A stretch of 64,000 nucleotides of DNA from Luteibacter sp. 9135 (GCF_000745005.1 NZ_JQNB01000001.1:2783501-2847500); one strand, 5' to 3'; positions 37,548-47,584 are shown, numbered from the stretch's first letter. A program made the numbers and translations. The notes: generated from the sequence alone by a model not told the origin.

Positions 37548-37709
37548 CTAGACCGCGTCACCGCTGAGTCGGCTGGCAACCTCGCCCAGCCAGTCGTAAC
37601 CGTCCATTTCACCGCCGAACAGATCGAGGCCGGTGCTGCTGTCGCCTGCACGGAAGCCGGTCGAGTATTCGAAGGTGGTGATGCCGTATTCGTTGCGAAG
37701 TTCGTTCAT
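37548..37709 (-). CDS. Small acidic hypothetical protein, 53 residues
   Basis: A 53-residue acidic protein (starts MNELRNEYGITTFEYSTGF, ends DWLGEVASRLSGDAV) with a good GGAGAC ribosome site 7 bp before its ATG. No signal or membrane helix. Family unknown. It faces the strong terminator at its 3' side but that structure lacks a T-tract on this strand. Confidence 0.6.
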   Translation of the reverse strand: MNELRNEYGITTFEYSTGFRAGDSSTGLDLFGGEMDGYDWLGEVASRLSGDAV

Positions 37710-38098
37710 GGTCGTGTCTCCCAGTCGTCTGTGACCGGATGCGAAATGCTCTGGCACCAACGTCGCCGGTCTTTGACGTGGTGGGGACCTTACGCCGGTG
37801 CATGGCCTTGAAGAAGGCGCGCTGGGCGGTTAGTCCGTTTCGTTTGGTGAACAATCGGTTCGTTAGGCTTTCGTCATCACCCGATAGGGCTTAATTCCTG
37901 AACTAACGAGTTTACTACACGCCTTTTGTATGGGCGGCTCGGGACATTACAAGGGGTCCCGGGCATTGAAAGGTTGGACAGGCTTGTGAGGAAAAGGTTC
38001 AAGAAAATCGTCGGACGGTGTGTCGGAGCGCTTTCCAGAGACCCTTACCGCGGGCTTTCGTTCACCGTTTCAGCTGTATCCGTTAACCCTAGTTTAAC
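37710..38098. other. 389-bp intergenic region, lower GC, no gene supported
   Basis: The stretch between the 53-residue gene and the LysR gene is visibly more AT-rich than the rest of the window. Short open frames exist but none has a ribosome site or recognisable product. It probably holds the promoter of the 53-residue gene and the 3' end of the LysR transcript. Confidence 0.6.
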
Positions 38099-38995
38099 TC
38101 AAACGATCGTTCGGCGCCACGGGGGTGTCTGGAGCCGCTCCACCAGGAAGTCGGCAAGCTGGCGAACCTTGGGGGAAAGGTGGCGGCTCTGCGGGTACAC
38201 CAGCCACACCGCACCGTGCTCGTAACGCCATGGATCGAGCAGGGAGACCAGGCTTCCTTCGACCAATGCCTGCTCCACGTAGAAGTCGGGCAACTGAGCG
38301 ATGCCGAGCCCGCGGTGCGCTGCGTCGAGCAAGGCCTGGCCTGAACTGGCCCGATAGCGGCCCTGGACAGGTCGCTGCCGCGGTTGGCCGTGCTCGGCGA
38401 AGATCCAGTGACTGGCCGATCCCAGCAGGAGCGTATGCCCGGCGAGGTCGTCGGGTGTCGCTGGCGCTGCATTCCTCGATAGATAGGCGGGCGAGGCGAC
38501 GACGAACAGCCGCCGCTCGCCCAGACGTCGGGCCACCAGGTTGGAGTCCGGCAGGAGGCCAGTGCGTATCGTCAGGTCGTAGCCCTCCTCGATGAGGTCG
38601 ACGGTACGGTTGGAGAAATCCATGTCCACGCCCAGTTGGGGATGGAGGGCAAGAAAGGCATTGACCAGTGGCGCCACGTAGCGCTCGCCATAGGTGGTTG
38701 CCAGGCTGATGCGCAGGTTGCCTCGCAATCCGTCCTGGAAGTCCACGATAGCCTGGTCGGCGGCATCGAAGCCCTCCAGCAGGTGTCGCGCGTGTTCGTA
38801 GTAAAGGCGCCCGGCGTCGGTGAGGCGGAGCTTGCGGGTGGTCCGGTGCATCAACTGGGTGCCGAGTCGTTGCTCGAGCGCGCTTACGGCGCGGCTGACG
38901 AAGGCCGTGGACAGCCCCAGGCTGCGGGCGGCGGCGGAGAAGCTGCCTAGCCGTACCACTTCGACAAAGGCGTCCATTCCGTCCCAAGCACGCAT
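38099..38995 (-). CDS. LysR-family transcriptional regulator
   Basis: A 298-residue LysR regulator. The winged helix-turn-helix occupies residues 1-65, with GSFSAAARSLGLSTAFVSRA as the recognition region and LEQRLGTQLMHRTTRKLRLT as the wing. The ligand-binding domain follows from about 90. The sequence is closest to the DsdC/AaeR-like subgroup that begins M-x-x-F-x-x-V. It diverges from frmA with 131 bp between the start codons, so control of frmA is the obvious inference, along with autoregulation. Confidence 0.93.
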   Translation of the reverse strand: MRAWDGMDAFVEVVRLGSFSAAARSLGLSTAFVSRAVSALEQRLGTQLMHRTTRKLRLTDAGRLYYEHARHLLEGFDAADQAIVDFQDGLRGNLRISLATTYGERYVAPLVNAFLALHPQLGVDMDFSNRTVDLIEEGYDLTIRTGLLPDSNLVARRLGERRLFVVASPAYLSRNAAPATPDDLAGHTLLLGSASHWIFAEHGQPRQRPVQGRYRASSGQALLDAAHRGLGIAQLPDFYVEQALVEGSLVSLLDPWRYEHGAVWLVYPQSRHLSPKVRQLADFLVERLQTPPWRRTIV

Positions 38996-39111
38996 CGATC
39001 TTTGCTCCCCGGTAAAAATGCTTCACCTGCAGGGCGGCTAATCGACAGGCCCGGGGATGGCTAAAATCCTCGCTACCGCCGGCTGCCATGCCGGTTCCGC
39101 CTTTAGTGTAA

Positions 39112-40239
<1,128 letters not shown>

Positions 40240-40286
40240 ATACTCGTGTTCTAATGGCGTACCGTTACCTAAGCGAAACCACCGTC

Positions 40287-40511
40287 ATGCCGTTTCATGA
40301 ATTCCGCCTCGAAGGCGACTACGTCGAACTCAACCTGTTGCTCAAGCTGACCGGCATCGTCGCCAGTGGCGGCGAGGGCAAGCATCGGGTGGCCGATGGC
40401 CTGGTCGCCGTGGACGGCGTGACGGAAATGCGCAAGACCTACAAGGTGCGCGCGGGCCAGGTGGTCACCATCGGTAGCGACGAGATCAGCGTCCTGCCCG
40501 AAGTGGACTGA
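40287..40511 (+). CDS. YbcJ-like S4-domain RNA-binding protein
   Basis: A 74-residue protein that is a single S4 RNA-binding domain, resembling E. coli YbcJ: FRLEGDYVELNLLLKLTGIV, then GLVAVDGVTEMRKTYKVRAG. S4 domains bind structured RNA; a ribosome-related role is likely but unproven. The ATG at 40287 gives the family length; an ATG at 40254 is possible. It sits 47 bp after frmA and ends in front of a strong terminator shared with the convergent gene. Confidence 0.85.
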   Translation: MPFHEFRLEGDYVELNLLLKLTGIVASGGEGKHRVADGLVAVDGVTEMRKTYKVRAGQVVTIGSDEISVLPEVD

Positions 40512-40531
40512 CGCGTCCCATCGTCCGCATG

Positions 40532-40565
40532 AAAAAACCCGGCGCCTCGCGGCGCCGGGTTTTCT
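40532..40565. terminator. Bidirectional terminator after the S4-domain gene
   Basis: Stem AACCCGGCGCC / GGCGCCGGGTT with a TCGC loop. A-tract on the left and T-tract on the right make it usable on both strands, ending the S4 transcript and the convergent small secreted protein. Confidence 0.9.
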
Positions 40566-40592
40566 TTGGGCGGTTGTTCCGCAGATGCGGAA

Positions 40593-40871
40593 TTACATGC
40601 CGGAGCTGGACGACTTGGCCGGTTCGGTGCCGGTGGTCGAGGTGCTCTTCTTATGCTTCTTGTGGGTGGATTTCATCGAACCGTTGGAATTGGCGGCGCT
40701 GGAACCGGAGGTGCCAGTGCTCTTCATGGCGTCGCTGGTGGTCTGGGTCTGCGAGCCCGCGCTGGAAGACGGCGTGGGGGACGCCGACTGCGAAGCATCC
40801 TGGGCCATGGCGGCGCCGCCGAAAGCCATACAACCAGCCAGCATGGCGACGATCAGTTTCGTGTTGCGCAT
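40593..40871 (-). CDS. Small secreted Ser/Thr/Lys-rich protein
   Basis: A 92-residue exported protein with a signal peptide (MRNTKLIVAMLAGCMAFGG, cleaved after AMAQ or similar) followed by a low-complexity tail of Ser, Thr, Gly and Lys (SSSAGSQTQTTSDAMKSTG and STHKKHKKSTST). The ATG at 40871 has a strong CCAGGAGA ribosome site. It would be periplasmic or secreted and unstructured. Function unknown. Confidence 0.75.
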   Translation of the reverse strand: MRNTKLIVAMLAGCMAFGGAAMAQDASQSASPTPSSSAGSQTQTTSDAMKSTGTSGSSAANSNGSMKSTHKKHKKSTSTTGTEPAKSSSSGM

Positions 40872-41085
40872 GACGAAATCTCCTGGAACTTGTGGCGCCT
40901 TGGTCGAACTTCGCGATGCACGGCGCATGAGCATCGCTTACCGGATATCCGGGTGTGTCGATGGGATAGACGCTATCGCGTTTCCGCTGAACAGTGTTCT
41001 TGCGAAGCAGCAAATTCCGGTTAACCGTTCAGGGTAAAATTAGCCGGCGTTAAGTAACGGCAAGGTCGTGCGATTCATGACACGA

Positions 41086-44000
41086 TCAGTGGAAATCCCG
41101 TGACACGGCACCGAGTTCCGGCAGGAGGTCGCTGTAGTCATGAAGACGGCTTGCCACGAGGTGGCGCACGCCTTCGATCGACTGCCAGCGGCCGTCGACC
41201 GCCAACAGCACGGCTTCCAGCAGCGCCTGCCGACAGGCCTCGGCCACCGCGGGTCGCACGATGACGTTGACCTGGCCCGTTTCGTCCTCCAGGGCGACGA
41301 AGGTGATCCCGCTGGCGGTCTGGGGACGCTGGCGCATCGTGACCAGGCCGGCATGACGCAACCACGTGCCGCTGCGTGTGTCTTCCATGTCCCGTGCACG
41401 ACGGACACGGCGCGACTGCAATATCTTGCGAATCAGCAGCAGGGGATGGCCCGCCAGCGACAGGCCGGTGGTGGCGTAATCGGCAAAGACGTTTTCGGCC
41501 ATGCTGGGTGGGCGCAGTGGCGTAGCTTGTTCCGCCACGGCCTCCAGTAGCGGCAGGCTGCGTTCGATGCCGGAGCTCTCCCAGCGGGCGCGATGACGAT
41601 GGCCGCTGAGCACGCGCAGGGCACCGGCATCCGCCAGGCGTTCGCGCTCGAAACGGCTAAGGCGTGCACGGTGGGCGAGGTCGGCAAGATCGCGAAAGGG
41701 CGCGCTGTCGCGTGCCTGCACGATGCGTGCGCCGAGGTCGGCCGATAGGCCGCCGATCAGGCGTAGACCCAGGCGCAAGGCAGGGTGTGGGGTCCGGGTC
41801 GCTTCCAGCGTGCAATCCCATTGGCTGGCGGTGACATCGGGTGGGCGCACCTCGGCACCGTGCCGACGCAGGTCGGCGACGAGCTGCGCCGGCGCGTAGA
41901 AGCCCATCGGCTGGCTGTTGAGCAAGGCGCAGCAGAAGATTTCCGGATGGTGGCATTTCATGTACGACGAGGCATAGGCGATCAACGCAAAGCCGGCCGC
42001 GTGCGATTCGGGAAAGCCGTAGCTGCCGAAACCCTGGATCTGGTCGATGATCTGCTGGGTGAACTCGGGGGTGTAACCCCTCGCCTCCATGTTGGCGCGG
42101 ATCTTCGGCTCGAATTTCTGCAACCCGCCACGGCGCTTCCATGCGGCCATCGACCGGCGCAGGTCGTCCGACTCGCTTTCGGTGAAACCCGCGACCACCT
42201 GCAGCAGCTTCATCACCTGCTCCTGGAAGATCGGCACGCCCAGGGTGCGTTCCAGGACGTCCTTGACGCCCGGTTCGTAAACGATCTGGTCCGGCGGCAG
42301 CTGGCGTCGTTGCAGGTAGGGGTGAACCATGCCGCCCTGGATCGGACCGGGCCGCACGATCGCCACCTGAATCACCAGGTCGTAGTAGATGGCCGGTTTC
42401 AGGCGCGGCAGCATCGACATCTGCGCACGCGATTCGATCTGGAACACACCCACGGTATCGGCGGCCTGGATCATCGCGTAGGTTTCCGGGTCCTTCATGG
42501 GGATGTCGGCCATGCATCGGTAGTCCGGGCCGCCACGGGCACGCAGCAGGTCGATCGCCTTGCGCATGCAGGTCAGCATGCCCAGCGCCAGGCAATCCAC
42601 CTTGAGCAGTTTCATCGTTTCCAGGTCGTCCTTGTCCCACTGGATGATGGTGCGGTTATCCATCGCCGCGTTCTCGACGGGCACCAGATGATGCAACGGC
42701 GTATCCGAGATGACGAAACCGCCTACGTGCTGGGACAGGTGGCGAGGCATGCCGTTGAGTTCGTGCACCAGCACGATCAGCTGCCGGATGGTGCGACTGG
42801 CGATGTCGAAACCTCGCTCCTGCAGGCGCTGGATGATCGGCACCTCGCCATGCGCGTGCGAATAAGCACGGCTGAGCTGGTCGAGCTGGTCTTCGGACAA
42901 CCCCAGCGCACGCCCGACATCGCGGGCGGCACTCTTGGGCCGGTAACTGATGACCGTAGCCGCCAGCGCGGCCCGTTCGCGGCCGTATTTCTCGAAGACG
43001 TACTGCAGGACTTCCTCGCGGCGCTCGTGCTCGAAGTCGACGTCGATGTCCGGTGGCTCGTCACGTTCCAGCGAGATGAACCGTTCGAACAGCGTGGTGA
43101 TCTGGTCCGGGTTGACCTCGGTGATGTGCAGGCAGAAACAGACCACCGAATTGGCAGCGGAGCCGCGGCCCTGGCAAAGGATCTGCTGCGAGCGGGCGAA
43201 CCTGACGATGTCCTGCACCGTGAGGAAAAATGCCTCGTAACGGCACTTGGCGATGAGGTCCAGTTCTTTTTCGATGCGTGTGACGAGGTCGGGTTTCATG
43301 CCCCCGGGCCATCGCCGCGCCGCGCCCTCGTAGGTGAGGCGGCGTAGGTAAGCGGCAGGATCGGTGCCTTCGGGCACCAGTTCGCGCGGGTAGACGTACT
43401 GGATCTTGCGGAGGTCGAAACCGGTGCAGCGGGCGGCCACCACGAGGCTTTGCTCCAGCATGTCGCGGGGATAGATGCGCGCGAGTGCCTCACGCCGACG
43501 CAGGTGGCGTTCGCCGTTGGGAAAGAGGTGGTGGCCGGCCTCGGCCACGCTGCGGTTGAGGCGGATCGCCGTCATCACATCCTGCAAGGCGCGACGCCCG
43601 CGCAGGTGCATGTGCACGTCGCCGGCGGCGACGCATGGCAGCCCATGCCGTTCCGCCAGGTGACGCCACGCCGCCAGTTCGGCCGCATCGTGCTGGCCGC
43701 GGTGCAGTTCCACGGCCAGCCAGGCGCGATCGCGGAAATGCGTGGCCACCCACGCTGCGCGGTCGTCATGGGTGGCGGCATCGTGGGCCGCCAACGGGCC
43801 CGTTGCCCACAGCAGGCAGAGGCCATGGGCGAGGTTTTCCAGGTCGGCACGGTGCAGCTCGTAGCGTCCTTTCGGGGCGCGCCGTCGGCCCAGCGTGATC
43901 AATCGGCATAATTCGGTATAGCCGTCCTGGTTTTCTACCAGCAGCACGAGCGTGGTGCCGTCCGCCAGACGGAACTCACTGCCGACGATCATTGGCAGGT

Positions 44001-44223
44001 CGACCTCCAGCGAGGCTTCCAGTGCCCGGACGATGCCGGAAAGCGAACACTCGTCGGTGATCGCCAGGGCGGTATAGCCGATGTCCCTGGCGCGCTCGAA
44101 CAGCTCACGCGCGCTGGAGGCGCCGCGTTGGAAACTGAAGTCGCTCAGAGCATGCAGCTCGGCATAGGCGGGAAGGTCGACTTCGCCCTCGTTTGCGGGC
44201 GGCGGCAGGGTAAAGGGCAGCAC
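41086..44223 (-). CDS. dnaE2: Error-prone DNA polymerase III alpha-like subunit DnaE2
   Basis: A 1045-residue C-family polymerase used for translesion synthesis with ImuA and ImuB. The N-terminal PHP domain begins ELHALSDFSFQRGASS. The catalytic palm has PDIDVDFEHERREEV with its metal-binding aspartates, and GSAANSVVCFCL. The C-terminal OB fold has ASGITFVALEDETG. The length and the lack of the extended C-terminus of replicative DnaE1 fit DnaE2. It starts with GTG 6 bp after the imuB stop codon, so it is the last gene of the lexA-imuA-imuB-dnaE2 operon. Confidence 0.97.
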   Translation of the reverse strand: MLPFTLPPPANEGEVDLPAYAELHALSDFSFQRGASSARELFERARDIGYTALAITDECSLSGIVRALEASLEVDLPMIVGSEFRLADGTTLVLLVENQDGYTELCRLITLGRRRAPKGRYELHRADLENLAHGLCLLWATGPLAAHDAATHDDRAAWVATHFRDRAWLAVELHRGQHDAAELAAWRHLAERHGLPCVAAGDVHMHLRGRRALQDVMTAIRLNRSVAEAGHHLFPNGERHLRRREALARIYPRDMLEQSLVVAARCTGFDLRKIQYVYPRELVPEGTDPAAYLRRLTYEGAARRWPGGMKPDLVTRIEKELDLIAKCRYEAFFLTVQDIVRFARSQQILCQGRGSAANSVVCFCLHITEVNPDQITTLFERFISLERDEPPDIDVDFEHERREEVLQYVFEKYGRERAALAATVISYRPKSAARDVGRALGLSEDQLDQLSRAYSHAHGEVPIIQRLQERGFDIASRTIRQLIVLVHELNGMPRHLSQHVGGFVISDTPLHHLVPVENAAMDNRTIIQWDKDDLETMKLLKVDCLALGMLTCMRKAIDLLRARGGPDYRCMADIPMKDPETYAMIQAADTVGVFQIESRAQMSMLPRLKPAIYYDLVIQVAIVRPGPIQGGMVHPYLQRRQLPPDQIVYEPGVKDVLERTLGVPIFQEQVMKLLQVVAGFTESESDDLRRSMAAWKRRGGLQKFEPKIRANMEARGYTPEFTQQIIDQIQGFGSYGFPESHAAGFALIAYASSYMKCHHPEIFCCALLNSQPMGFYAPAQLVADLRRHGAEVRPPDVTASQWDCTLEATRTPHPALRLGLRLIGGLSADLGARIVQARDSAPFRDLADLAHRARLSRFERERLADAGALRVLSGHRHRARWESSGIERSLPLLEAVAEQATPLRPPSMAENVFADYATTGLSLAGHPLLLIRKILQSRRVRRARDMEDTRSGTWLRHAGLVTMRQRPQTASGITFVALEDETGQVNVIVRPAVAEACRQALLEAVLLAVDGRWQSIEGVRHLVASRLHDYSDLLPELGAVSRDFH

Positions 44224-44229
44224 GGCGAC

Positions 44230-45639
44230 CTAGGCGAACCAGCCGTGCAGCATCCAGCCGTCGAGGGTGCCCGGCGGCAGGTAGGCCCAGGCCTGCTGCC
44301 CGGATGGCGTGCGCACGATGTAGTAATCGCGACGCGTGTCGTCGCCGTCCCACCAACCGCTTTCGATACGCTCCGGCCCGGCCAGCACGGCAACGGGCTC
44401 GGGACGCATCGGTAGTGGACGTGGCAACAGCCATAACGGGCGTCGGCGGCGTGGCAGGGCCACCGTGGTATCTGGCGGGCCGTAGCGCATGGCGCGCTCC
44501 GGTCGATGGTCGGCCACCATGGCGATCTGCCGGAGTGCCGCATCGCCCAGGCGGGCGCGCAGCCGTTCGTCGAGCGTGGGCCAGTCCAGTCCGTCGCCGC
44601 GGATGGGCTCGAAAAGGTCGCGCACCGGTGGCCGGAAGACCGGGAGTTCCTCGGCATCGAGTTCGATGGCGCGCGCCGGTGCGGGCAGCGCAGTGCGTTC
44701 GAGCCGGGTGCGGGCCAGTTGGAACAGGCGTTCCGCCTCGCGCTGGGGTGCGGCCATCGCCACGACCACGCGCGTGGTGGCGCCGCGGGCATGCTCGAGC
44801 GTCAGGGTGAAACGCTGCACGCCACCGTCGCGTGCGGCGAGCAGGTTGGCGAGCGAGCGGGTCAGCCGGCGCAAGGGAAACAGCAGTGGCTGGCTGCCGT
44901 CCAGTTCGCTGTCGAACTCGATCTTCTGTCGGAAATTTGCCGGTGGCTGCCACGCGGGCAGCGGTGCGGCGGCCTGACCACGGAGACGATCCAGCCAGTT
45001 CACGCCATCGCGGCCGATGCGACGGGTGAGCTCCGGGCGCGGCAGCCGGAAAATGTCGCCGAGCCGGCGAAACCCCATGGCCTGGAGCGATTTCACCGTC
45101 GCGGCAGGCAGGCCGGCCTGTCCCAGCGACAAGGCGCCCAACATGCGGACGACGCCTTGCGGTTCGGGCAGCACCATGCCATCAGCGTGCGCCGCGAACA
45201 CCCACGAGGCAGCAGGGAAGGGCGTTGCCGCCATGGTGTGGACATGGCCCTGTTCGCCCAGGCCATGACGGAGGCGTTCGGCGATCACCGGCCAGCCGTC
45301 GAACAGCCTCAGGCTGGCGCCGAGTTCGAGGAGGATGGCTGCAGGGGGTACCAGGCTGACGTGTCCGCTGAACTGGTAGCACCAGGCGGCGAGTTCCGCG
45401 AGCAGGCGGGACTCGGCGGCACGATCGCGTGGGCGTACATCCAGTGCGGGGCAAAGGGCGCGCGCCGCGGCGAGGCTCTGTCCCCGACGAACACCGGCGG
45501 TGGCCGCTTCCGTATTGGCGGCGGCGATCAGGCGCTGGCGTGACCGGGTGTCGAGCAAGGCAGAGGGGCCTGCCTCCGAGGTCGCGGCGAAGGCGGCGGA
45601 GAACGCCAGGCCGGGAAAACGGAGGCAGGCCCAAAGCAT
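44230..45639 (-). CDS. imuB: ImuB, inactive Y-family polymerase-like clamp adaptor
   Basis: A 469-residue Y-family polymerase homologue. The active-site residues of true Y-polymerases are missing: the N-terminal motif normally D-M-D-x-F is ACLRFPGLAFSAAF, and the later S-x-D-E is absent from AAILLELGASLRLFDG. This fits ImuB, which links the beta clamp and DnaE2 rather than synthesising DNA. Thumb and little-finger regions follow (LPRPELTRRIGRDG). It lies between imuA and dnaE2 in the SOS operon. Confidence 0.96.
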   Translation of the reverse strand: MLWACLRFPGLAFSAAFAATSEAGPSALLDTRSRQRLIAAANTEAATAGVRRGQSLAAARALCPALDVRPRDRAAESRLLAELAAWCYQFSGHVSLVPPAAILLELGASLRLFDGWPVIAERLRHGLGEQGHVHTMAATPFPAASWVFAAHADGMVLPEPQGVVRMLGALSLGQAGLPAATVKSLQAMGFRRLGDIFRLPRPELTRRIGRDGVNWLDRLRGQAAAPLPAWQPPANFRQKIEFDSELDGSQPLLFPLRRLTRSLANLLAARDGGVQRFTLTLEHARGATTRVVVAMAAPQREAERLFQLARTRLERTALPAPARAIELDAEELPVFRPPVRDLFEPIRGDGLDWPTLDERLRARLGDAALRQIAMVADHRPERAMRYGPPDTTVALPRRRRPLWLLPRPLPMRPEPVAVLAGPERIESGWWDGDDTRRDYYIVRTPSGQQAWAYLPPGTLDGWMLHGWFA

Positions 45640-45712
45640 GGCTGCGTAGGAAAGGCGGCGACGAAGCGTTCGTCACGACGGCGGGTGGAACACGTCGTCA
45701 TGACGAGGTTCA

Positions 45713-46342
45713 TCAGGCCCGCATGCGCAGCAGCGGAGCGGTGGTGGTCAGCAGTCCGCGCGACTTGAGGACATCCACATAGGTGGCCTCGTCGCTGTTG
45801 CTGACCTTGAGACGGAGTGCCGCAGGGCTGTTCTGCGCGGCATGCGCGGCGGGACGGAAGATCATGGCGCAGGCGTCGCCACTTTCCGCGGCCAGCTGCA
45901 GGCGACGAAGGCTGCGATAGTCGATATCCGGCAGCCAGCCGACCACGGCGCCGCAGCAGCCGGAGCGCAGGCATTGCTCCATGCTCCAGGCCGCCTCGGT
46001 CGTGCCGGCATGGATTTCATGCAGGAAGCGCAGATCGACCCCGGCGGCCGCGAGCGCTGGCGCATAAGGCAGATAAGGAGGAGCGACGAAGATCACGCGG
46101 CGGTGTTCCTGCGTGAGCGCGGCCAGCGCGGGCATCACAAGATCCAGTTCGCCCAGGCCATCGTGTTCGAACAGGATTTCACTGAGCGCACCCTGCGGCC
46201 ATCCCCCGCCAGGCAACTTTGCGTCCAGGGACGTCCAGCCCGTGGAAAGCGCGCGCGTGCGCGGCTGACGATCGGCGGAACGGCGCCAGATACCGGGATG
46301 GTCGAGCACCTGGGCGAGGGTCGGGGCAGCGATGGCATTCAT
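45713..46342 (-). CDS. imuA: ImuA, translesion-synthesis accessory protein (SulA/RecA-like)
   Basis: A 209-residue RecA-fold protein of the ImuA family. The opening TGWTSLDAKLPGGGWPQGAL is diagnostic, and the Walker A region is degenerate (EHDGLGELDLV). ImuA works with ImuB and DnaE2 in damage-induced mutagenesis. It starts 2 bp after the lexA stop codon and precedes imuB by 73 bp, so it is cotranscribed with lexA. Confidence 0.93.
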   Translation of the reverse strand: MNAIAAPTLAQVLDHPGIWRRSADRQPRTRALSTGWTSLDAKLPGGGWPQGALSEILFEHDGLGELDLVMPALAALTQEHRRVIFVAPPYLPYAPALAAAGVDLRFLHEIHAGTTEAAWSMEQCLRSGCCGAVVGWLPDIDYRSLRRLQLAAESGDACAMIFRPAAHAAQNSPAALRLKVSNSDEATYVDVLKSRGLLTTTAPLLRMRA

Positions 46343-46344
46343 GG

Positions 46345-46971
46345 TCAGGTCCTGCGGATGATGCCGACGTAACGCCCTTCGATGGCGAACGCGTGGCGAC
46401 GGGGATCGACTTCGATGGGCTGGAAGTCGGGGTTTTCAGGCAGAAGAAGGAGGCGGCCGCGTTCGTGCCGGAGGCGCTTGACGGTGACTTCGTCGTCGAG
46501 CCGGGCCACCACGATCTGCCCGTCGGTGGCGGTGGCCGTCTTGTGCACGGCCAGCAGGTCGCCATCGAGGATGCCGGCATCGCGCATGCTCAGGCCGACG
46601 ACGCGCAGCAGGTAGTCCGCGCGTGGCCGGAACAGGGCAGGGTCCACCTCGAGCTGTGCTTCGATGTTTTCTTCCGCCAGGATCGGCGAGCCTGCGGCCA
46701 CGCGGCCGATCAGCGGAAGATCGTTGGCCGCGGCGGCCCGCATGAGGGGCGCGTTACCCGCCGACAGGCGCAGGCCCCGGTGCTGGGGGGAGCGCTCGAG
46801 GACACCCTTGCGGACCAGCGATTCCACACAGGCCTGCGCCGAGCTATGGCTGGGGAAGCCCAGGGCATCGGCGATCTCGCGCAATGTGGGCGGCAGGCCC
46901 TGCGTCTGCAGGTATTCCTGCAGGAAGGCGAGGGTCTTTTGCTGGCGCTCGGTGAGGGTAGGTGTCGACAT
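46345..46971 (-). CDS. lexA: LexA repressor of the mutagenesis operon
   Basis: A 208-residue SOS repressor. The winged helix-turn-helix spans about 25-65 (TLREIADALGFPSHSSAQ). Self-cleavage occurs at Ala93-Gly94 (RVAAGSPILAEE) with the Ser128/Lys165 dyad (VVGLSMRD and EVTVKRL). It is the first gene of lexA-imuA-imuB-dnaE2, the arrangement typical of LexA2-type repressors. A palindromic operator directly abuts the ATG, so autoregulation is clear. No Shine-Dalgarno sequence precedes this ATG, which is the only start consistent with the family N-terminus. Another lexA may exist elsewhere in the genome. Confidence 0.96.
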   Translation of the reverse strand: MSTPTLTERQQKTLAFLQEYLQTQGLPPTLREIADALGFPSHSSAQACVESLVRKGVLERSPQHRGLRLSAGNAPLMRAAAANDLPLIGRVAAGSPILAEENIEAQLEVDPALFRPRADYLLRVVGLSMRDAGILDGDLLAVHKTATATDGQIVVARLDDEVTVKRLRHERGRLLLLPENPDFQPIEVDPRRHAFAIEGRYVGIIRRT

Positions 46972-46972
46972 G

Positions 46973-46986
46973 TGTACATTTGTACA
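46973..46986 (-). promoter_or_regulatory. LexA operator at the lexA start
   Basis: Palindrome TGTACATTTGTACA, containing GTAC-N4-GTAC, one base upstream of the lexA start codon. It resembles the GTAC-N4-GTGC site known for LexA2 of pseudomonads. It would control the whole lexA-imuA-imuB-dnaE2 transcript. Confidence 0.85.
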
Positions 46987-47167
46987 GATGTCGGGCCGCC
47001 GGTGCAAGAGGGTAGGCCTGTTGAGAAAATCCGGAAACGTAGCCGTGTCGTCCACGCTTACAGAAAGCGGTGGGCAAGCGCGACTGTCGATTCTGGCAGC
47101 CAAGGTGAATGCTCACCTCGGATCCTGTCAGCAGGCCCCGGCCCCTTCATTCCCGTGGGAGAACAGC

Positions 47168-47584
47168 ATGATCATGGATCGATCCGGTGCCGGAAACGAA
47201 ACGGTTGTCGTCTCCTGCCAACCTTCGCAACTTGCAAGCGAGCACATCACAGCCGAGTATCCCGCCATGGAAAATCGCCTCAGCCGACTGGAAGTCGCCA
47301 CGACCCAACTCGACACCCGCCTTGCGCGCGTCGAAGTCACCCTCGAGCACATCGGGGAAGACCTCAACGGTCTCCGTACGGATTTCCGCGACCTTCGCAA
47401 CGATATGAACCATTTACGTGACCAGTCGCGTAACGATATGAGCCATTTGCGTGACCAGTCGCGTAACGATATGAGCCATTTACGTGACCAGTCGCGTATG
47501 GATTTTCGCGTGCTATTTGGCGCGATGATCAGTCTTGCCCTGGGCATGGCTGCCCTGATGGCCAAGGGGTTTCACTGGATCTGA
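47168..47584 (+). CDS. Coiled-coil membrane protein with 11-residue tandem repeats
   Basis: A 138-residue protein. A hydrophilic start is followed by a coiled coil from about residue 34 (NRLSRLEVATTQLDTRLARV). Three tandem copies of an 11-residue unit follow at about 77-109 (RNDMSHLRDQS, the first with Asn for Ser). A C-terminal membrane helix (MISLALGMAALMAKGF) ends the protein. An 11-residue period suits a hendecad coiled coil. The ATG at 47168 has a GGGAG ribosome site. It is divergent from lexA, with 196 bp between start codons. No family is named. Confidence 0.78.
   Translation: MIMDRSGAGNETVVVSCQPSQLASEHITAEYPAMENRLSRLEVATTQLDTRLARVEVTLEHIGEDLNGLRTDFRDLRNDMNHLRDQSRNDMSHLRDQSRNDMSHLRDQSRMDFRVLFGAMISLALGMAALMAKGFHWI
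47396..47494 (+). repeat. 33-bp in-frame tandem repeat, three copies
   Basis: Three consecutive 33-bp units at 47396-47428, 47429-47461 and 47462-47494 that differ by only a few bases. Near-identity at the DNA level indicates recent duplication. Copy number change would keep the frame. Confidence 0.92.

Noticed and set aside
37926..38225. A 99-residue rightward open frame in the AT-richer gap before the LysR gene
   Set aside because: No ribosome site, overlaps the LysR coding region in antisense, and shows no domain.
41785..43347. A 520-residue rightward open frame opposite dnaE2
   Set aside because: Antisense shadow; the reverse strand codes for polymerase motifs including the catalytic aspartates.
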